Shown here piece after piece: positions 21,573 through 33,224 of a stretch of 64,000 nt of DNA. The notes below the pieces were generated by a model, which worked only from the letters and a program-made list of their open reading frames with translations, searched no databases and was not told where the DNA came from. The DNA is taken from positions 253,834,581 to 253,898,580 of the forward strand of contig CM062290.1 in assembly GCA_031216915.1 (NCBI GenBank), in the 5' to 3' direction. A program made the translations under genes and the position numbers. Source of the stretch: Pictodentalium vernedei (taxonomy: Eukaryota > Mollusca > Scaphopoda > Dentaliida > Dentaliidae). The first letter of the stretch is position 1, and each line of letters starts with the position of its first letter.

Positions 21573-21821
21573 TTAACCCTTTACCCAACGCAGATGATAT
21601 CAAAATTTATTATTTCAAATATAATTTTTTAAAATTTTTCAAAAAATTTCAACAAAACCATATCATGTGACCCCTCGTTGGAACGAGCTCGTCGAGCTCG
21701 TTCCAACGAGGGGTCACATGATATGGTTTTGTTGAAATTTTTTGAAAAATAATATTTTTTCAACTGCAGAATTTGCATATTACGCGGGCGGATGCGGGCG
21801 ATTCGTTGGGTAAAGGGTTAA
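21573..21821. mobile_element. TTAA foldback, family 1B
   Basis: Same ends (ttaaccctttacccaacg, gggtaaagggttaa) but a different core, with long exact arms (ccatatcatgtgacccc) around gagctcgtcgagctc. The copy at 35787-36036 is the same type. Confidence 0.85.
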
Positions 21822-22126
21822 TGAAATTAGGACGTATTATTTCTCCTGGACCGGAAATGCGGCTGCTCGGGTTGAAAGGGTTAAGCACAAAACCAAATGC
21901 TTTTTTTGCACATCCGCTGCTGCTTTTTGTTGTCAATTAGTATTTCTGTACGGTGCTATGCGTCATTGCATTCCATGAAAGAAAAATACAGCACTTTATA
22001 AGAATAGACTAAGTCCTGTCCAAACACAATTTGAAGCGGACATTTTCAAATTGGAATGGGCGCGACCTTCTCGTGTCAATGACGAGTAACAGATTTTGGA
22101 AGCAAGAATTGAACACATTATAAATT

Positions 22127-22263
22127 ATTGTGATGAATAAACGGTATCATGGTCTGAGGTTTGCGGCTCTGTGCTTATGTTCAACCGAGACGAGATGCGT
22201 AGAGGTTGAACATACGCTCCGAGCCGCAAACCTCAAACCATGTTACCCTCAACTTATCACAAT
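22127..22263. repeat. Palindrome, ~45-bp arms
   Basis: attgtgatgaat and ggtctgaggtttgcggctc pair with gagccgcaaacctcaaacc and atcacaat. The loop includes gttcaaccgagacgagatg. Confidence 0.75.
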
Positions 22264-22329
22264 AACGTATATGCGTCAAAAAGACACTACCCATAGCCCA
22301 AACCCACATCGTGAAAAATTAGAGGTTTA

Positions 22330-22780
22330 TTTACTAAACTTGTGATCGTTAAGAGTTGCCTTGTTCAATGCAACTTTTAACAATCACAGGTCACCGAAGT
22401 TAAGCAACGTCGAGCGCGGTTAGTAGTTGGATGGGATACCATTTCAGCGACTGATTTGCGCCCCCGCGTTGTGTCCTTGAGCAAGGCAGTTAACCCCGAT
22501 TGCCTACATGAGGCACGATGACGCTGTGTACTAAGGCGTACTGCACGTCGAAGGTGCGCATGTCTTCAACCAATCTAACCCTGCCGGTGCCGCGGTGCAG
22601 AGTTCAGAGTTACGATGTTGGAGAGCTGACAGCTGCTCGTCGTCGATCGGTGGTTCTCTCCGGGTACTCCGGCTTCCCCCACCCGTAAAACTGTCACCGA
22701 CATGATATGACCCTGGCTGTTAATGTGTCGTTAAACCGTAATAAAAAAAACTTAAAAAAACTATCACAGGTTTAGTAAAT
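22330..22780. repeat. Hairpin split by the 5S SINE
   Basis: Without the SINE, tttactaaacttgtgatcgt (22330) pairs with its complement ending at about 22779, with 30-bp arms around cttgttcaat. Confidence 0.75.
22391..22758 (+). mobile_element. 5S rRNA-derived SINE
   Basis: The head tcaccgaagttaagcaacg then ggttagtagttggatggg matches the internal promoter region of 5S rRNA. The body from gttgtgtccttgagcaag on is the same as in the tRNA-headed copies. Near-identical 12-bp flanks (aac(a/t)atcacagg, at 22379 and 22759) are a target duplication. It interrupts a hairpin element. Confidence 0.88.
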
Positions 22781-23034
22781 GAACGTTTCGTGCTCCTATG
22801 GCGACAGTGGATAAATAATCAATAAACAAGATAAACTCATTCATCTTAGTTCAAATCGTAAAGAGGTTTGTAATTTAAAGAACACTTCATCCAGAACACC
22901 ATCTGCAGCACGTATGAAAAATCCAGAAAAATGTATCGTCTTACTAGTCTTTCCGTTGATGAAGCATGTACGAAACGGGCAACGTCATTTGAAATATTTC
23001 GCGTGGTGACGTCAGAAGGTAACATTTGCTACTG

Positions 23035-23370
23035 GAGCCGTAAACCCAAAAGAAACTACCCCAGCTCTTATCCATTCAGATAGCGAGAATTCTACTCTTA
23101 TTGGAACATAATACAATGTGAATGGTGATTTTGCAGATAGCCCAGACCTTATGTTGCCGTAACTTCTGAAGGTGTTCAGACTTGGACACGAAGCAAGTGA
23201 AGAAGCCGTAAACATAAAGGAAACTACGCCAGCTCTCATCCAATCAGATTGCGAGGATTTTCCTCTTATTGGAACATAATACAATGGGAATGGTGATATT
23301 CGAGATAGTTCTGACCGTATGTTGCCGTAACTTTAGATGTTCAGACTTAGACACGAAGCTAGTGGGGGCA
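23035..23370 (+). repeat. Two tandem copies of a 168-bp unit
   Basis: gccgtaaac(c/a) recurs at 23037 and 23205, and cttattggaacataatacaa and ttgccgtaact recur at the same spacing. The copies are about 80-85% alike by eye. No coding frame is shared. Confidence 0.8.
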
Positions 23371-23559
23371 CCGGAGATGGGGGCGGTTCACCCTCTACGA
23401 CGCTGTGTCGGACATTTTTTGTCTGTTGAAAAAATTGTGGTCGCTTGTGTGCCAACAGTTGCTCTGAAAGCCGATAATTTGAAAGAAATGACCATATCAC
23501 GGATCTACAGTTTTCATTCTGCAATATTATCGTTATGTTTCAAATACCCTTAATACGAA

Positions 23560-24190
23560 AGCGCTCGTTGTAAGTATATGGCAATCAAATAGTTCGGCAG
23601 ATGAAATAATTTTGTGTATTATTATAATGTTAAAGAATTTACTTTCGTTAAACGTTTCCGACCTATTTTGTGTGTTATTCTGCAAATAGTTGAGTACTGG
23701 AAATCTGGGCTATATTCTTAAGTGCACTATTTAAAGATTTCATATCCTGTGGATGTGGTTCACATTACCTTGAAGTGAATTTATTTCATCTGTTTGGATT
23801 TATCTTGTCACAATTTATGGGAGAGAGTTTTTTTTATCTCATCTGTATGGATTAGTGTTGTTACAATTTATGGAAGAGTGTCTATAGGCACTCTCCCATC
23901 AATTATAACAAGCCAAAGATATGTGAACAAATTTAGGCAACCAAGAAACATTTAGCACTCTACTAGTTAAAGAAGTATGTTGAGTTAGGTTTAAAGTTTG
24001 TACCGACAGTCAACGACCCGGAAACGCAGTCCGAAAATTTAAACTCGCGCTTACCCATGTCGGAAAATGTTGAGATCCTAGTCCAGATACTGAAGGGGTG
24101 TAGCAGCATAATGAATGCATTGCACCTGTTTCGTGACTAAGAGTATATGGGACGTTTAGCCGCTCAATCAACTTGAATGACTAACGCCCA
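23560..24190. other. No supported feature (intron 4)
   Basis: Nothing but a short partial repeat (tctcatctgtatggatt, twice, at 23.78 and 23.84 kb). Confidence 0.5.
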
Positions 24191-24192
24191 CC

Positions 24193-24525
24193 CCGGGAGC
24201 GCGATGTCGCGTTGGGTAGTTCATCTCTCTGAAGATCTAAACGTAATTTATTTGATCCTGAGCCGCATAACATGCGTTATGTTCTTGGACTAGACTCTTA
24301 ATCCTTGTCCATCTGTCGGAGCACAATGGCTCATAACACGTTCGTGGTATACACGATTCAACCAATGCGTGTGTCAGGTTATTAAGTGGGTGAGACTGAT
24401 AATTACTCGCCATTGTTCGATGAACCTCTCGGGATTTTTCGGCTTCCACCCACCGCAGAACTGTCCATCAGAACATGACGGTGGCTGTTGAAACAGTCGG
24501 TAAACTCACAACAAACAACCATCCA
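24193..24525 (+). mobile_element. Degenerate tRNA-derived SINE
   Basis: Recognisable by gggagcgcgatgtcg, gattcaaccaatgcg, gataattactcgccattg and aacatgacggtggctgttga. Much diverged; the Tc1 element begins a few bases on. Confidence 0.55.
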
Positions 24526-24529
24526 TATA

Positions 24530-25998
24530 TACTGAGTCAAAAAAGAAAGTATAATAAACTTTGCGGAGCACTTCTTTTAGTATTATCGACTTTAATTCCA
24601 AACAAATTATTGTAAATTCACATTTCTAGTCTAGCTGTATGAATTTGCATAATTTCATGTTCTTACTGTTGCCAGGTCACGTCAGGACGTCGCAATTTAG
24701 ACATGGTGTGAAATGAAAAGTTTACACACGCAGTCAATACCGTGTATGTCTATCGTTTGCCTCTTGGATGACAAGAAATCGACGGCGCATGGACCTGATA
24801 AGTCTCTGGATGTCACCCTGTGGTATTGCGTTCCATTCCTGCCTTAGAACATTACATAAATTGCCTAACGTCTGACGATCATGAAGTCGTACCCGACGGT
24901 CCATTTGATCCAAAAGATACTCGATTGGCGACAAATCTAGCGAAAATGGGGGCCAAGGAAGAAATTCGATGTTCTGCTCCTCAAGAAAGTCACGACAGAT
25001 ATGCGCCACATGACATTGTCTTGCTGGAATAATTGCAATCCGACATTAGCGTTGAACAACGGGTCAACAACAGCGTTAAGAATTTCGTCCCTATATCGCT
25101 GTCCATTCAGATTACCATCGATGAAGATCAACTGCGTTCCATGGTGCAAGGAAATTCCGACCCAAACCATTGCACTACCCCCGCCGAAACGCAAGCATGA
25201 GAAAACCGTTCGGCGATACACTCTTGTCCTACCATCAGCGTGCCATCAGACAAAATCGTGATTCATCACTAAAAAGAACTGTGCCCCAACGCTGCAAAGT
25301 CCAGCAAACACGCTGACGTACCCATTCCATTCTGACGGTACGATGGCGGTGGTTAAGGATTGATCCGTCTTATGGACGCCTACTTCGGATGCCGTGTTCA
25401 GCGAGTCTATTGCGGACAGTGTGTGCACTAATTCTATTGTTAGTTCTACCAGGAGTAATTGCTGCTGTCCTCGTCGCTGGAAGGAAGCGATCCCGTAAGA
25501 GAGACATCCTGATGTGTCGGTCTTGTGCAGAAGTCGTAACTCTTGGTTGATCTGAACGCGTCGGTCGGCAGTAGATCCAGTGGTTCTATACCTTCCAACG
25601 AGACGGTAAATAGTGGCCACAGTGACTCCGATCTCAGCGGCGAGCTCATTTGGAGGTATTCCAGCCTCATGGATACAAATGGCTCGCAACCACTGATTTT
25701 CGGTTAACTTTGGCACTTTTTTTAAAAAGCCGGAAGACAAAAACTAGCGTGTTTTCTCAATAAACCAGGCTCACTAGCAAAACATAACACTCGGAGATTT
25801 GACATTCTCGGGTAGACGTGCTCTTCTGAAATCTGTAGCAAAATTGTATATGGCTAGTGGACAACAACAACATGTCATTAAACTCTTTGCACGACTTCTT
25901 GTCTATAAACATGCAACATTAGAACTGTTATATTTCATCCTTTATGCATGCTATTTTTCACATTTCTTTCTATTGTACTTTCTTTTTTTGACTCAGTA
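24530..25998 (-). mobile_element. Older Tc1-like transposon, about 1.47 kb
   Basis: The ends are tactgagtcaaaaaagaaag at 24530 and its near-exact reverse complement ending at 25998. Each is flanked by TA within a short TATA context. The transposase inside reads on the minus strand. The left end abuts a degenerate SINE. Confidence 0.85.
24734..25740 (-). pseudogene. Tc1-like transposase, degraded by frameshifts
   Basis: On the minus strand the N-terminal part begins near 25740 with a helix-turn-helix region (LAAEIGVTVATIYRLVGRY). After several frame changes, GGGSAMVWVGIS and FQQDN (the second catalytic Asp) appear around 25.1-25.2 kb. The C-terminus carries LSPIEYLLDQMDRRV and ends at 24734. 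The region of the first catalytic Asp is out of frame. It belongs to the same superfamily as the element at 62.5 kb but to a different family, and it is clearly inactive. Confidence 0.85.
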
Positions 25999-26387
25999 TA
26001 TATTAGAGTTATATGGCAGCTGTTCCAACTTAAACGTGTTCAAATTGCATATGGGCGCCGTCAAATCAAATACTTCTCCCCAGGGTGTGGTAAATTGAAA
26101 ACAAAAACAGATTCACGATCTGATTTTCGTAATAATGTCTAGTCTTACCATGTATAAATTTTACACATATCATCAAGATATACATTATTATCATTATTAT
26201 TGTCAAACGAAACCTCAACTGCAGATCGAATTCAGCACAAACAACATTTTTTACCATAAAATGTCTTTAATTGAAATACTGCTGCAACAAATGGCTCAGT
26301 TCCAGTGAAGTTGAGCTGTTATAAACTGAAAAGGAATGGCGATCATTAGGAATAGCCTCTAAACAAGTTAAGAAGGATGAAACTCAC

Positions 26388-26469
26388 GTATGAAAAAGCC
26401 GAAGTTCCAGTTACTACTAGTACCGGTTCAGTCTGTGCATTAACGCAAAAAAGATACACTTGTGTTGAT
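26388..26469 (-). CDS. MRH receptor exon 4
   Basis: This 82-bp exon lies between tctcttttcag and TCATAC|GTGAGT. After the base that completes Gln it reads STQVYLFCVNAQ, then TGTSAFSY. This is the strand with one conserved Cys (T-x-V-x-L-x-C) found in the second half of MRH domains. It ends in phase 0, matching exon 5. Confidence 0.78.
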
Positions 26470-26649
26470 CTGAAAAGAGATAAATAGAAAATATCTACAG
26501 TTTTTGGGTGGATACTAGAATATAATATAAGCAATGGGTACGAGGAACTACAGGTAACAGGGGCGTCGATAAGCGGAGCTTTGAGGATGCCCCCTCCCCT
26601 CCAAATATATATATATGAAATAATTTTTTTCACGTAAGGACATTTTTTT

Positions 26650-26846
26650 TACTGTGGTAAACAAGCTCCGTTTTATTGGTAAAGTAGGACCCATTCACCA
26701 ATGCCTGAGGTGGACGTCCTCTAAAATGGGCATCATGGGTATAAACGATTGACTGAACTTGACTTTCTCTCTATTTTGCGGTCACTGTTAGCGGTTGTGC
26801 AGAAGTATGTGACCTAAAACACACTAAATAAATAAATAAGGACATT
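26650..26846 (+). mobile_element. SINE-like 'ggacccagtcac' family
   Basis: actgtggtaaacaagctccg, aaagtaggacccattcacc and gggtataaacgattgactg, with the tail tgtgcagaagtatgtgacct and aataaataaataa. Confidence 0.7.
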
Positions 26847-26966
26847 TTCTGACATCCCGATTGGAGCATTAGATATTTATTCGCTCGCTCTTATAATCAT
26901 ACACTTTCTTACCCGACTAGATTTGATACTTGATATAGTCACACACCCAGACGGTCTTACAAATTA

Positions 26967-27055
26967 AAGCTGGGCGGTTTCCATTTTTCAGGTTCGGTTT
27001 CGAATTCGGTTCGGTTTAAAAAAAATAACCTCGGTTTCGATTCGGTTTTTCTATG
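26967..27055 (+). repeat. Possible hAT-type terminal sequence
   Basis: gctgggcggtttccattttt then repeated ttcggttcggttt runs, as at many hAT ends. Only one end is seen. Confidence 0.3.
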
Positions 27056-27741
27056 CGTTAAGAACAGATACTAAACAACACATCAGGTTCCTCATGTTAT
27101 AAAAAAATCCTCAATAGTTTTACAACTATGCTCAAAATCACAATTTTTGTCAAACCAAAAAAAGTTGTAAATTCCAAATAGAGTGCAAGTGGAATTTTTT
27201 CAAACATGTCCAGGATTTGGTCAAAATATGGAGTTTTTAGAATAAAAGGTAGTGAAAGTCTTCCCAATATTGGTGGAAAAATGGCAAACGTCACCCGAAA
27301 TATTGATTTGTAATTGTAATTTGTGACTACAGAGCGCCTCGGTTGGATAGTTTACAGTCAGTGGTGCGTACAAATGAAATTTTACATCTTAAAACCTAAA
27401 GTTGGTTTCAAAGGGGAAAGTGGTGGGGTGTGGGGGGGGGGGGAGGTGTACATGGAATTCCCCCCTTGTCGAAATTATTATAAAGGTGGAGAGGGGCTGT
27501 GTAACTGGAAATCTGGAGGTGGACCCCCGCTCTCTCACACACACATCTGAGACCCTTTAGCCACGTCTCTAAATCCAAGCTTGGGCCTGATTGAAAGAAA
27601 ATTGTTTCTGTTGTGGCTACTTATCACTGGGCACACGATATACTCTACAGAAGAAAAAAGCATGGTAAATGTTTGAATACCTCATGTTTCAATGTGCACT
27701 TTTGTTTACAGTTTTGGATTGTTTGCAAGTGAAGATACTAT

Positions 27742-27954
27742 AAACCTTTACCTAACCTGAAAAGCAGACGACACTTGCAAAAACAAAATTCTTGAATTAC
27801 TAATGTTTTTCATTTTTTGTCTCCAAAAACGTTCCAACGAGGGGTCATAACCTATGTTTTTGAGACAAAAAATGAAAAAAATAATTATAATTAACTGACG
27901 ATTTTTGACAAAAGCGCTGGCCGGCTTTAGTCGTTACGTTGGGTAAAAGGTTAA
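27742..27954. mobile_element. TTAA foldback, family 1A, decayed left end
   Basis: The right end gggtaaaaggttaa is clear. The left reads taaacctttacctaacc, so one TTAA is mutated. One core arm is partly deleted. Confidence 0.7.
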
Positions 27955-28073
27955 GCGATATTTGTATATCTACCACGTTTTTATCGTTATATCCCGAACT
28001 GCTTGAGCACTGAAATTCATACATCGGGGAATATTCTAGCGTAGACGCAAATTCCACTAAACTCAGACTCGGC

Positions 28074-28403
28074 AACGCAGCTTTCTTCGCGGAACTGTGA
28101 ATGTAATTCTCGTCTATAGTGTTATTTGCATTCCAAAGTACCAGCTTTGAAGCAGTAATATCAAGAGTGATAACGCAAAATTCCAGAGAATCTTGAAATA
28201 GAACAAGAATCTTACCCATGCCTGAATAATTTCCCACGTCAACACAGCTTTCTTCGGGGTACAGTGAAATAATTTTTTATCTTATGTGCTTTTTTTGCAT
28301 TCCAAACTATCACTTTTGAAGCAGTAACATCACTGTTTTAGTAATATTAGCCTAAAATAGTACAAATAATTTTGAGCACGCCTGAATAATTTCCACGTCA
28401 TAT
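28074..28403. repeat. Two tandem diverged copies of a ~166-bp unit
   Basis: cagctttcttcg(c/g)gg, tttgcattccaaa and tgcctgaataatttcc recur with a spacing of about 166 bp. It lies in intron 3 of the MRH gene. Confidence 0.6.
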
Positions 28404-28559
28404 TGTGAACTTTGACGTTTCCATGAAAACATGTTTAGGATTGGCAGTTTAGTATTGGGAATCTCGTATAGGGGATGGTAGTTGGGAGTCAGGTCTTTCA
28501 AATGGCTCTGTGACACTTGTCTGGCAGCCAAATTGCCATTCTGTGGTTAAGTGGTGACG

Positions 28560-29000
28560 CATACTAATGTTGTGTAAGATCCATTGTGGTATCTCCTTAT
28601 ACTAAAAAGCTATGGTCCGGACACGAAAAACTTGACCAGCATGCGAATTCCATCTGTTGGCCGTTACAGGGACCGTTACGTTGATGAATCGAACTCAAAT
28701 TTTGTATATGACACATCGTCCAGCTGTGGCCCATGTGTTCTGTCAGTTTCATTGGGAGATCTGGACAAATTGTGAATGCTCATTCCACGTGTTGACCTCC
28801 TCCAGTGATCTTAATATTGCCGGGTCAGTCGTGAATTTTGTTGGTCAATGCCGTCTGATTGGGATACATACGTTGTGTAAGTTGCATTGTGATCGTCCCG
28901 TTAAAACGTTACGGCCCGGACACGGTGTGCATGCTCATTCTATGTGTTTACTTATATCTATGGCATTGACCTTGATGGGTCGGAATGAATTTTGTATGTT
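28560..29000 (+). repeat. Diverged 'ccggacacg' repeat
   Basis: tccggacacg at 28615 and cccggacacg at about 28913 recur with nearby gttgtgtaag, attttgta(t)atg and ttgaccttgatg. It looks like an old dispersed repeat with a ~300-bp period. Open frames across it are probably chance. Confidence 0.4.
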
Positions 29001-29184
29001 CGTCTGCTGTTCAGTAAAATGGAGAAAAATAATAGCAACTCTTCATAATCTGACGATCAGGGTAAAGATGCATAGCACATGCTGGATATGGCTGTCACGT
29101 TTAAACTTGAATGGAATCTCCATATGCACTAGTAAATGGTCTCACCTGACATTTGTAGGTATATTTGACGTGGTATCATTCCGT

Positions 29185-29376
29185 CATTATACTCGTGGGA
29201 ACCTTGGGAAGTGATCCAGTGCTTGTTCAATGTGGTGAACGAGATCTTTTTACTGGTAAAGTAGGACCCAGTCACCAACGACTGGGGGCGGAGGTCATCT
29301 GAAATGGGCAACATAGGTATAAACGATTGGCTGGACATGATTATATATATGTGCGGTCACGATTAGTCATTGTGCA

Positions 29377-29435
<59 letters not shown>
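29185..29435 (+). mobile_element. SINE-like 'ggacccagtcac' family with expanded (AAAT)n tail
   Basis: gggaagtgatccagtgcttg, aaagtaggacccagtcacc and gcggtcacgattagtcattg, then a pure AAAT tract from 29375 to 29435. It ends about 90 bp from exon 3. Confidence 0.75.
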
Positions 29436-29526
29436 AAGGAGGCCCCTGCGTTCTGCTGGCCAGGGAAGGGGGAATCATGAGAGCAGTCTGAAAAGCTAGC
29501 ATTGTGTGACGATAAATATATCTTAC

Positions 29527-29639
29527 TGCTCTGCGTTGTGATACTCCAGGTATAACGAATCGAACTCGTCTTTCGCAAACTGCGCACCTTCCTGTTTTCC
29601 AATATCAATGTACTGAGAATCAAAGTCCCTGAGGCAAAC
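29527..29639 (-). CDS. MRH receptor exon 3
   Basis: A 113-bp exon starts after a pyrimidine-rich acceptor (gtctattccag) and ends at GAGCA|GTAAGA. It codes for VCLRDFDSQYIDIG, then a run ending SLYLEYHNAE. The VC, the Tyr-x-x-Gly turn and the alternating hydrophobic strand ending in Y are what MRH domains show at this position. It starts in phase 0, as exon 2 requires, and leaves CA, which exon 4's first base completes to Gln. It sits directly beside the large (ATTT)n blocks at 29.4-30.1 kb. Confidence 0.8.
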
Positions 29640-29729
29640 CTGGAATAGACACAGTGCATGAACATGAACACGTATTCTTCTTTCAAAACGTGAAAGATGA
29701 TGTCCATACATTATCCACGTCATACAATA

Positions 29730-29730
29730 T

Positions 29731-29793
<63 letters not shown>

Positions 29794-30020
29794 TTTGTTT
29801 ATTTATTTATTTATTTATTTATTGGTGTTTATGGTAATTCATTTCTGCATAATGGCTAATTGTGACAGCAACATGGATACAAAGTCCAGTTTTCAAGCAC
29901 TTTATTGATTTGTTGACACCTTCAACAGTTATTTATTTATTTATTTATTTTTATTTATTTATTAGACTTAACGAGAGATTTATTTATTTATTTATTCATT
30001 TATTAGACTTAACGAGAGAT

Positions 30021-30075
<55 letters not shown>

Positions 30076-30122
30076 TTTGTGGTTAGCGCCACTTTCGACA
30101 GCCAGGACCACCTCGCGTCGGA
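29730..30122. repeat. (ATTT)n microsatellite block with SINE tail scraps
   Basis: Pure TTTA tracts fill 29730-29825 and 29978-30080, with shorter ones between. Reverse-oriented SINE 3' ends occur at 29825-29875 and 30083-30122. A short unit, agacttaacgagag, is present twice. The open frames here are low complexity only. Confidence 0.85.
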
Positions 30123-30127
30123 CTGCA

Positions 30128-30533
30128 CGTGAATGCTTGATTGACAGCTAGACACATCGTCGAAGTTAATTGAATTTACAATGCTTTTTCAGTCAAATTA
30201 TTATTAATAATTCTTTGATTTTATTTTAACTATTTAATTGTAGGTATTTTAAACTTAAGTCATTGCACGTAGTAGATAGTGCCGCAAAACGACGTATGTT
30301 TGAATGAAACATCGCGAAATGTTAATGTGTCGAAGTCGGCTACTCGGGTCATGTCAAAGGTCAAGTTGGTTGTAATTCCTACTATTGGTGTAAATGTTTG
30401 TAATGGAACTTCCATTGAAAACGTTTTAACCACAGTAGAAGCTTTACATCGGTAGTGGTGTTAAAAGCTAAAATTTAACACAGGGCTTTTCACGGCTAGT
30501 AACATAGGTGAGCTTGCTATAAAGTACAGTTAT
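30128..30533 (+). repeat. Dispersed repeat E, copy 1
   Basis: gaatgcttgattgacag through tcattgcacg(t/c)agtagata to aaagctaaaatttaaca matches 50984-51312 and shares its last part with the ttataccatgat family. Confidence 0.65.
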
Positions 30534-30771
30534 GCCCTTGTGCGTATAGCCAGTACATACTCCATCGTAAAAGACAAACCTGATATTAATATATTTTCTG
30601 GAGTTGAACACTTGAGATCTAGTTCCAGTTTTGTGCGTTTTGTGACTTGCATGTACATGCGGGACGCATGGTCCTCATGCAGGCTTTTGTTGGTCTTGCT
30701 GATGGAAGCTACAGTATCTAGGCAGCGGTTTCTAGTGAAGTCTTGTCTTCACTAGCCACAACTCGTCCAGG

Positions 30772-30830
30772 GAGTTCCAGTGTGTCCTATGTGCGTACTG
30801 GCACATAGAACACACTTCAACTCAGGGGAC
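30772..30830. repeat. Single hairpin, 'cacatag' family
   Basis: gttccagtgtgtcctatgtg pairs with cacatagaacacacttcaac, followed by tcaggggacgaagtgc as at 7.53 kb. Confidence 0.7.
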
Positions 30831-31085
30831 GAAGTGCTAAGTCAATGTGTTAACTTGTTATGAGGGAGCAAATGCAGATAATAATTAGAATTCACCAAGG
30901 CTGTTAAGAACACTTTCAGAGTCTAAGGCAAGTTTCAAATGAATAATTTGCGAGAATCAAAAGGTTATTCTCTTCGTATTCCTTGCAAAATTATTCGTGG
31001 GAATCGATCCTAGTTCTTGAATGAATTTAATGCCCTGGTTTCATCGTTAATTCGTGGTTCTTTAGGGTTGATGCGTGATGTGAAT

Positions 31086-31335
31086 TTAACCCTTTACTTA
31101 ACATGAAACGCAGACGACACTTGCAAAAAAAACTCTTGAATAACTAATTTTTTTCATTTTTTGTCTGAAAAACATAGGTTATCACCCCAGGTTAGAACGA
31201 GCTCGACGAGATCGTTCCAACGAGGGGTCATAACCTATGTTTTTCAGACAAAAAATAAAAATATATTGAAAATTAATTAACGATTTTTGAGAATATTGCT
31301 GGTCGGTTTTACCGTTACGTTGGATAAAAGGTTAA
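31086..31335. mobile_element. TTAA foldback, family 1A
   Basis: Ends ttaaccctttacttaac and gttggataaaaggttaa. The core is aacgagctcgacgagatcgtt with aggttat/ataacct arms. Confidence 0.8.
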
Positions 31336-31637
31336 ACTTGTGAGTACGCCAATGGAGGATTTTTAAATTACACGACGATAACTTATAATTACACGCCGAT
31401 TACTGAACTTAGCAACACGACAGCACATAGAATTTCGCAACAATACACATCTTAGTGAAGAAGTTCTTCTCTACTGGAGTGCACATTTTTGCCACCTCTT
31501 GATGATCCCACAGATGTAATCTGTTACTCAATCATACTTGACCCTCTGGGTGGAGTTGTACGAGAGTGCATGTTGCCAGGGATGCTGAGTACGTCATAGG
31601 CTACGTATTAATATTTAGATCTATTTTCTTTTCTTAC

Positions 31638-31725
31638 CGCAACATCCGTACAAGAATCTTCATTGAAGGGAAAACAGGGGTTATAGAAGAATCCCTGACC
31701 AGTGAATCCAGTAATGTCTTTGAAT
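31638..31725 (-). CDS. MRH receptor exon 2
   Basis: This 88-bp exon lies between an acceptor (ttacattacag) and a donor (GCG|GTAAGA). Its first base completes the Arg codon split by exon 1, so the protein reads TPR-FKDITG across the junction. It codes for FFYNPCFPF and SCTDVA, the YNPC and paired-Cys block typical of MRH ectodomains. It ends in phase 0. The phase match with exons 1 and 3 is strong support. Confidence 0.8.
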
Positions 31726-32536
31726 CTGTAATGTAAATCTTTACTATAGTGTAGGAATATTTACAGCAGATGTTATATTTCTTATGAAATTCTAGAATTT
31801 GATTCGTCCATTACCATTTTTATGACTCCGACTCGGTTGACAAAATGTGTAAATGCATCATCATCCGTTTACCGACTGCTGCCCCCGAAAATCACCGAAC
31901 TCTTAATGTAAACTTAACAAACGCTATCAAGACTCAACGATCATGGTCGAAACATTTTATCGCCACAGACTATACCACACGCCGCAACTTAGATGATTTC
32001 GTTCTTCAAACATTACCTCGTGTATATGACCGACGCGGCCATTTTGTCAAACCATTCTCAAGTTCTATATTGAACTTGCACTCAGAGAGGAGGATGTGCC
32101 GTTATTATCAAGTATGTCCTTTGTTTGTATTGTGAAGTGAAGAGTGCTTGAGGTTTGTACGAAAATGAACACAAATAGCTAATGTTCTTTCAGTCCCAAC
32201 TAAATGAAGATAACCAACAACGGGCACATACGCTTGCAACTAGACTTGCGGTTCAGAATCATGGGGCACTTATTGTCGGGGCAACAAACAAAATTTATAT
32301 ATCATGACATTTTTATCTACATAAAATCGAAATGCTTCTGTACATATACATTGTAAATCAACACTCTGAACCCCGTTTAAAGACACCTATGCCGACCACG
32401 GACAATCACGTAAAAAACATGTTTGAGACGGCAAACCCCGGAAATCCGAAATCAGTTGCATAAATGCCACGAATGAGTGCTCGGATCTGCACTCAAAAAG
32501 TAATACAAATTGATTCTATTATCGTTAAATTTAAAT
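31726..32536. other. No supported feature (intron 1)
   Basis: A 96-codon plus-strand frame at 31845-32135 is open but unrecognised and antisense to the host gene. Confidence 0.4.
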
Positions 32537-32656
32537 TATTTATTTATTTATTGGTGTTTAAGGTCACATACTTACGCACAATGGCTAATCATGAACGTGA
32601 CAGTTTTACGGGTGGAGGAAGCCGGAGTATCCGGAGAGAACCACCGAGCAACGACG
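32537..32656 (-). mobile_element. SINE 3' fragment, reverse orientation
   Basis: tttatttatttattggtgtt and gtgacagttttacgggtgga, broken off after ccgagcaacgac. Confidence 0.75.
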
Positions 32657-32679
32657 GTTAAATTTAAAACAAAAAATGA

Positions 32680-33125
32680 AACCCGCCAGTCCAAACATGG
32701 CCTGAAAGTCCGTAATATAAGTTTTTGGTTTGGTATGTCCTTTCAAAGGATGTACTATACCAAAAATTTCTATTTCGGACTTTCAGGATATGTTTGGACT
32801 AGAAACCCTCCAACTGAATTAGATCGCAAGACGCTATCTGTTCCGAATATCGATCAAATCACTTCCGCGTATCAATGATTGAATACACAGTTTACTTTCA
32901 TGCATCAATTCATGGCTGAAACGAACGGAAATATCTAATTCTTGTAAAAAGCGTATAATAAAAAGAAAATCTAGTGCTTTTGAGTGGATACCGAAAATTA
33001 TCGCACTTGTAACTGAGACAAATGGGTATTTTCGCTCGCGCAAGCGCCTGTGAAAAATAAACATCTGTATCGATCACTCATGAGATAATTTTCGGTATCC
33101 TCTCAAAAACACTAGATATTCTCTA
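32680..33125 (+). repeat. Dispersed repeat D, copy 1, with a palindrome at one end
   Basis: The palindrome 32680-32809 (gtccaaacatggcctgaaag / ctttcaggatatgtttggac) leads into gatcgcaagacgctatctgt and caaaaacactaga. Relatives lie at 40440-40795 (inverted) and 47286-47440. Confidence 0.65.
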
Positions 33126-33182
33126 TTTATCCACAGACTAGTGTGTCTAGTTCAACCCTTCCCGGGATAAAGATGTAACATG

Positions 33183-33204
33183 CCCCCCCCCCCCCCCCCC
33201 CCCC
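33183..33204 (+). repeat. 22-nt C homopolymer
   Basis: An uninterrupted C run. Similar runs lie at 59810-59830 (21 C) and, shorter or broken, at 190, 43020 and 49087; G runs are at 40960 and 46540. Confidence 0.9.
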
Positions 33205-33224
33205 TCTCCTTTCTAAGTGCGAGC

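Noticed and set aside
27600..27665. Possible exon after ttttttcttctgtag in intron 3
   Set aside because: The phase required by exon 2 gives a stop within seven codons, and the exon at 29527-29639 fits both phase and family.
27845..28237. 130-codon minus-strand frame in intron 3
   Set aside because: It overlaps a TTAA foldback and a diverged tandem repeat, has no usable splice phase, and resembles no MRH segment.
29654..30086. Open frames reading IYLFIYLF repeats
   Set aside because: They are translations of the (ATTT)n microsatellite.
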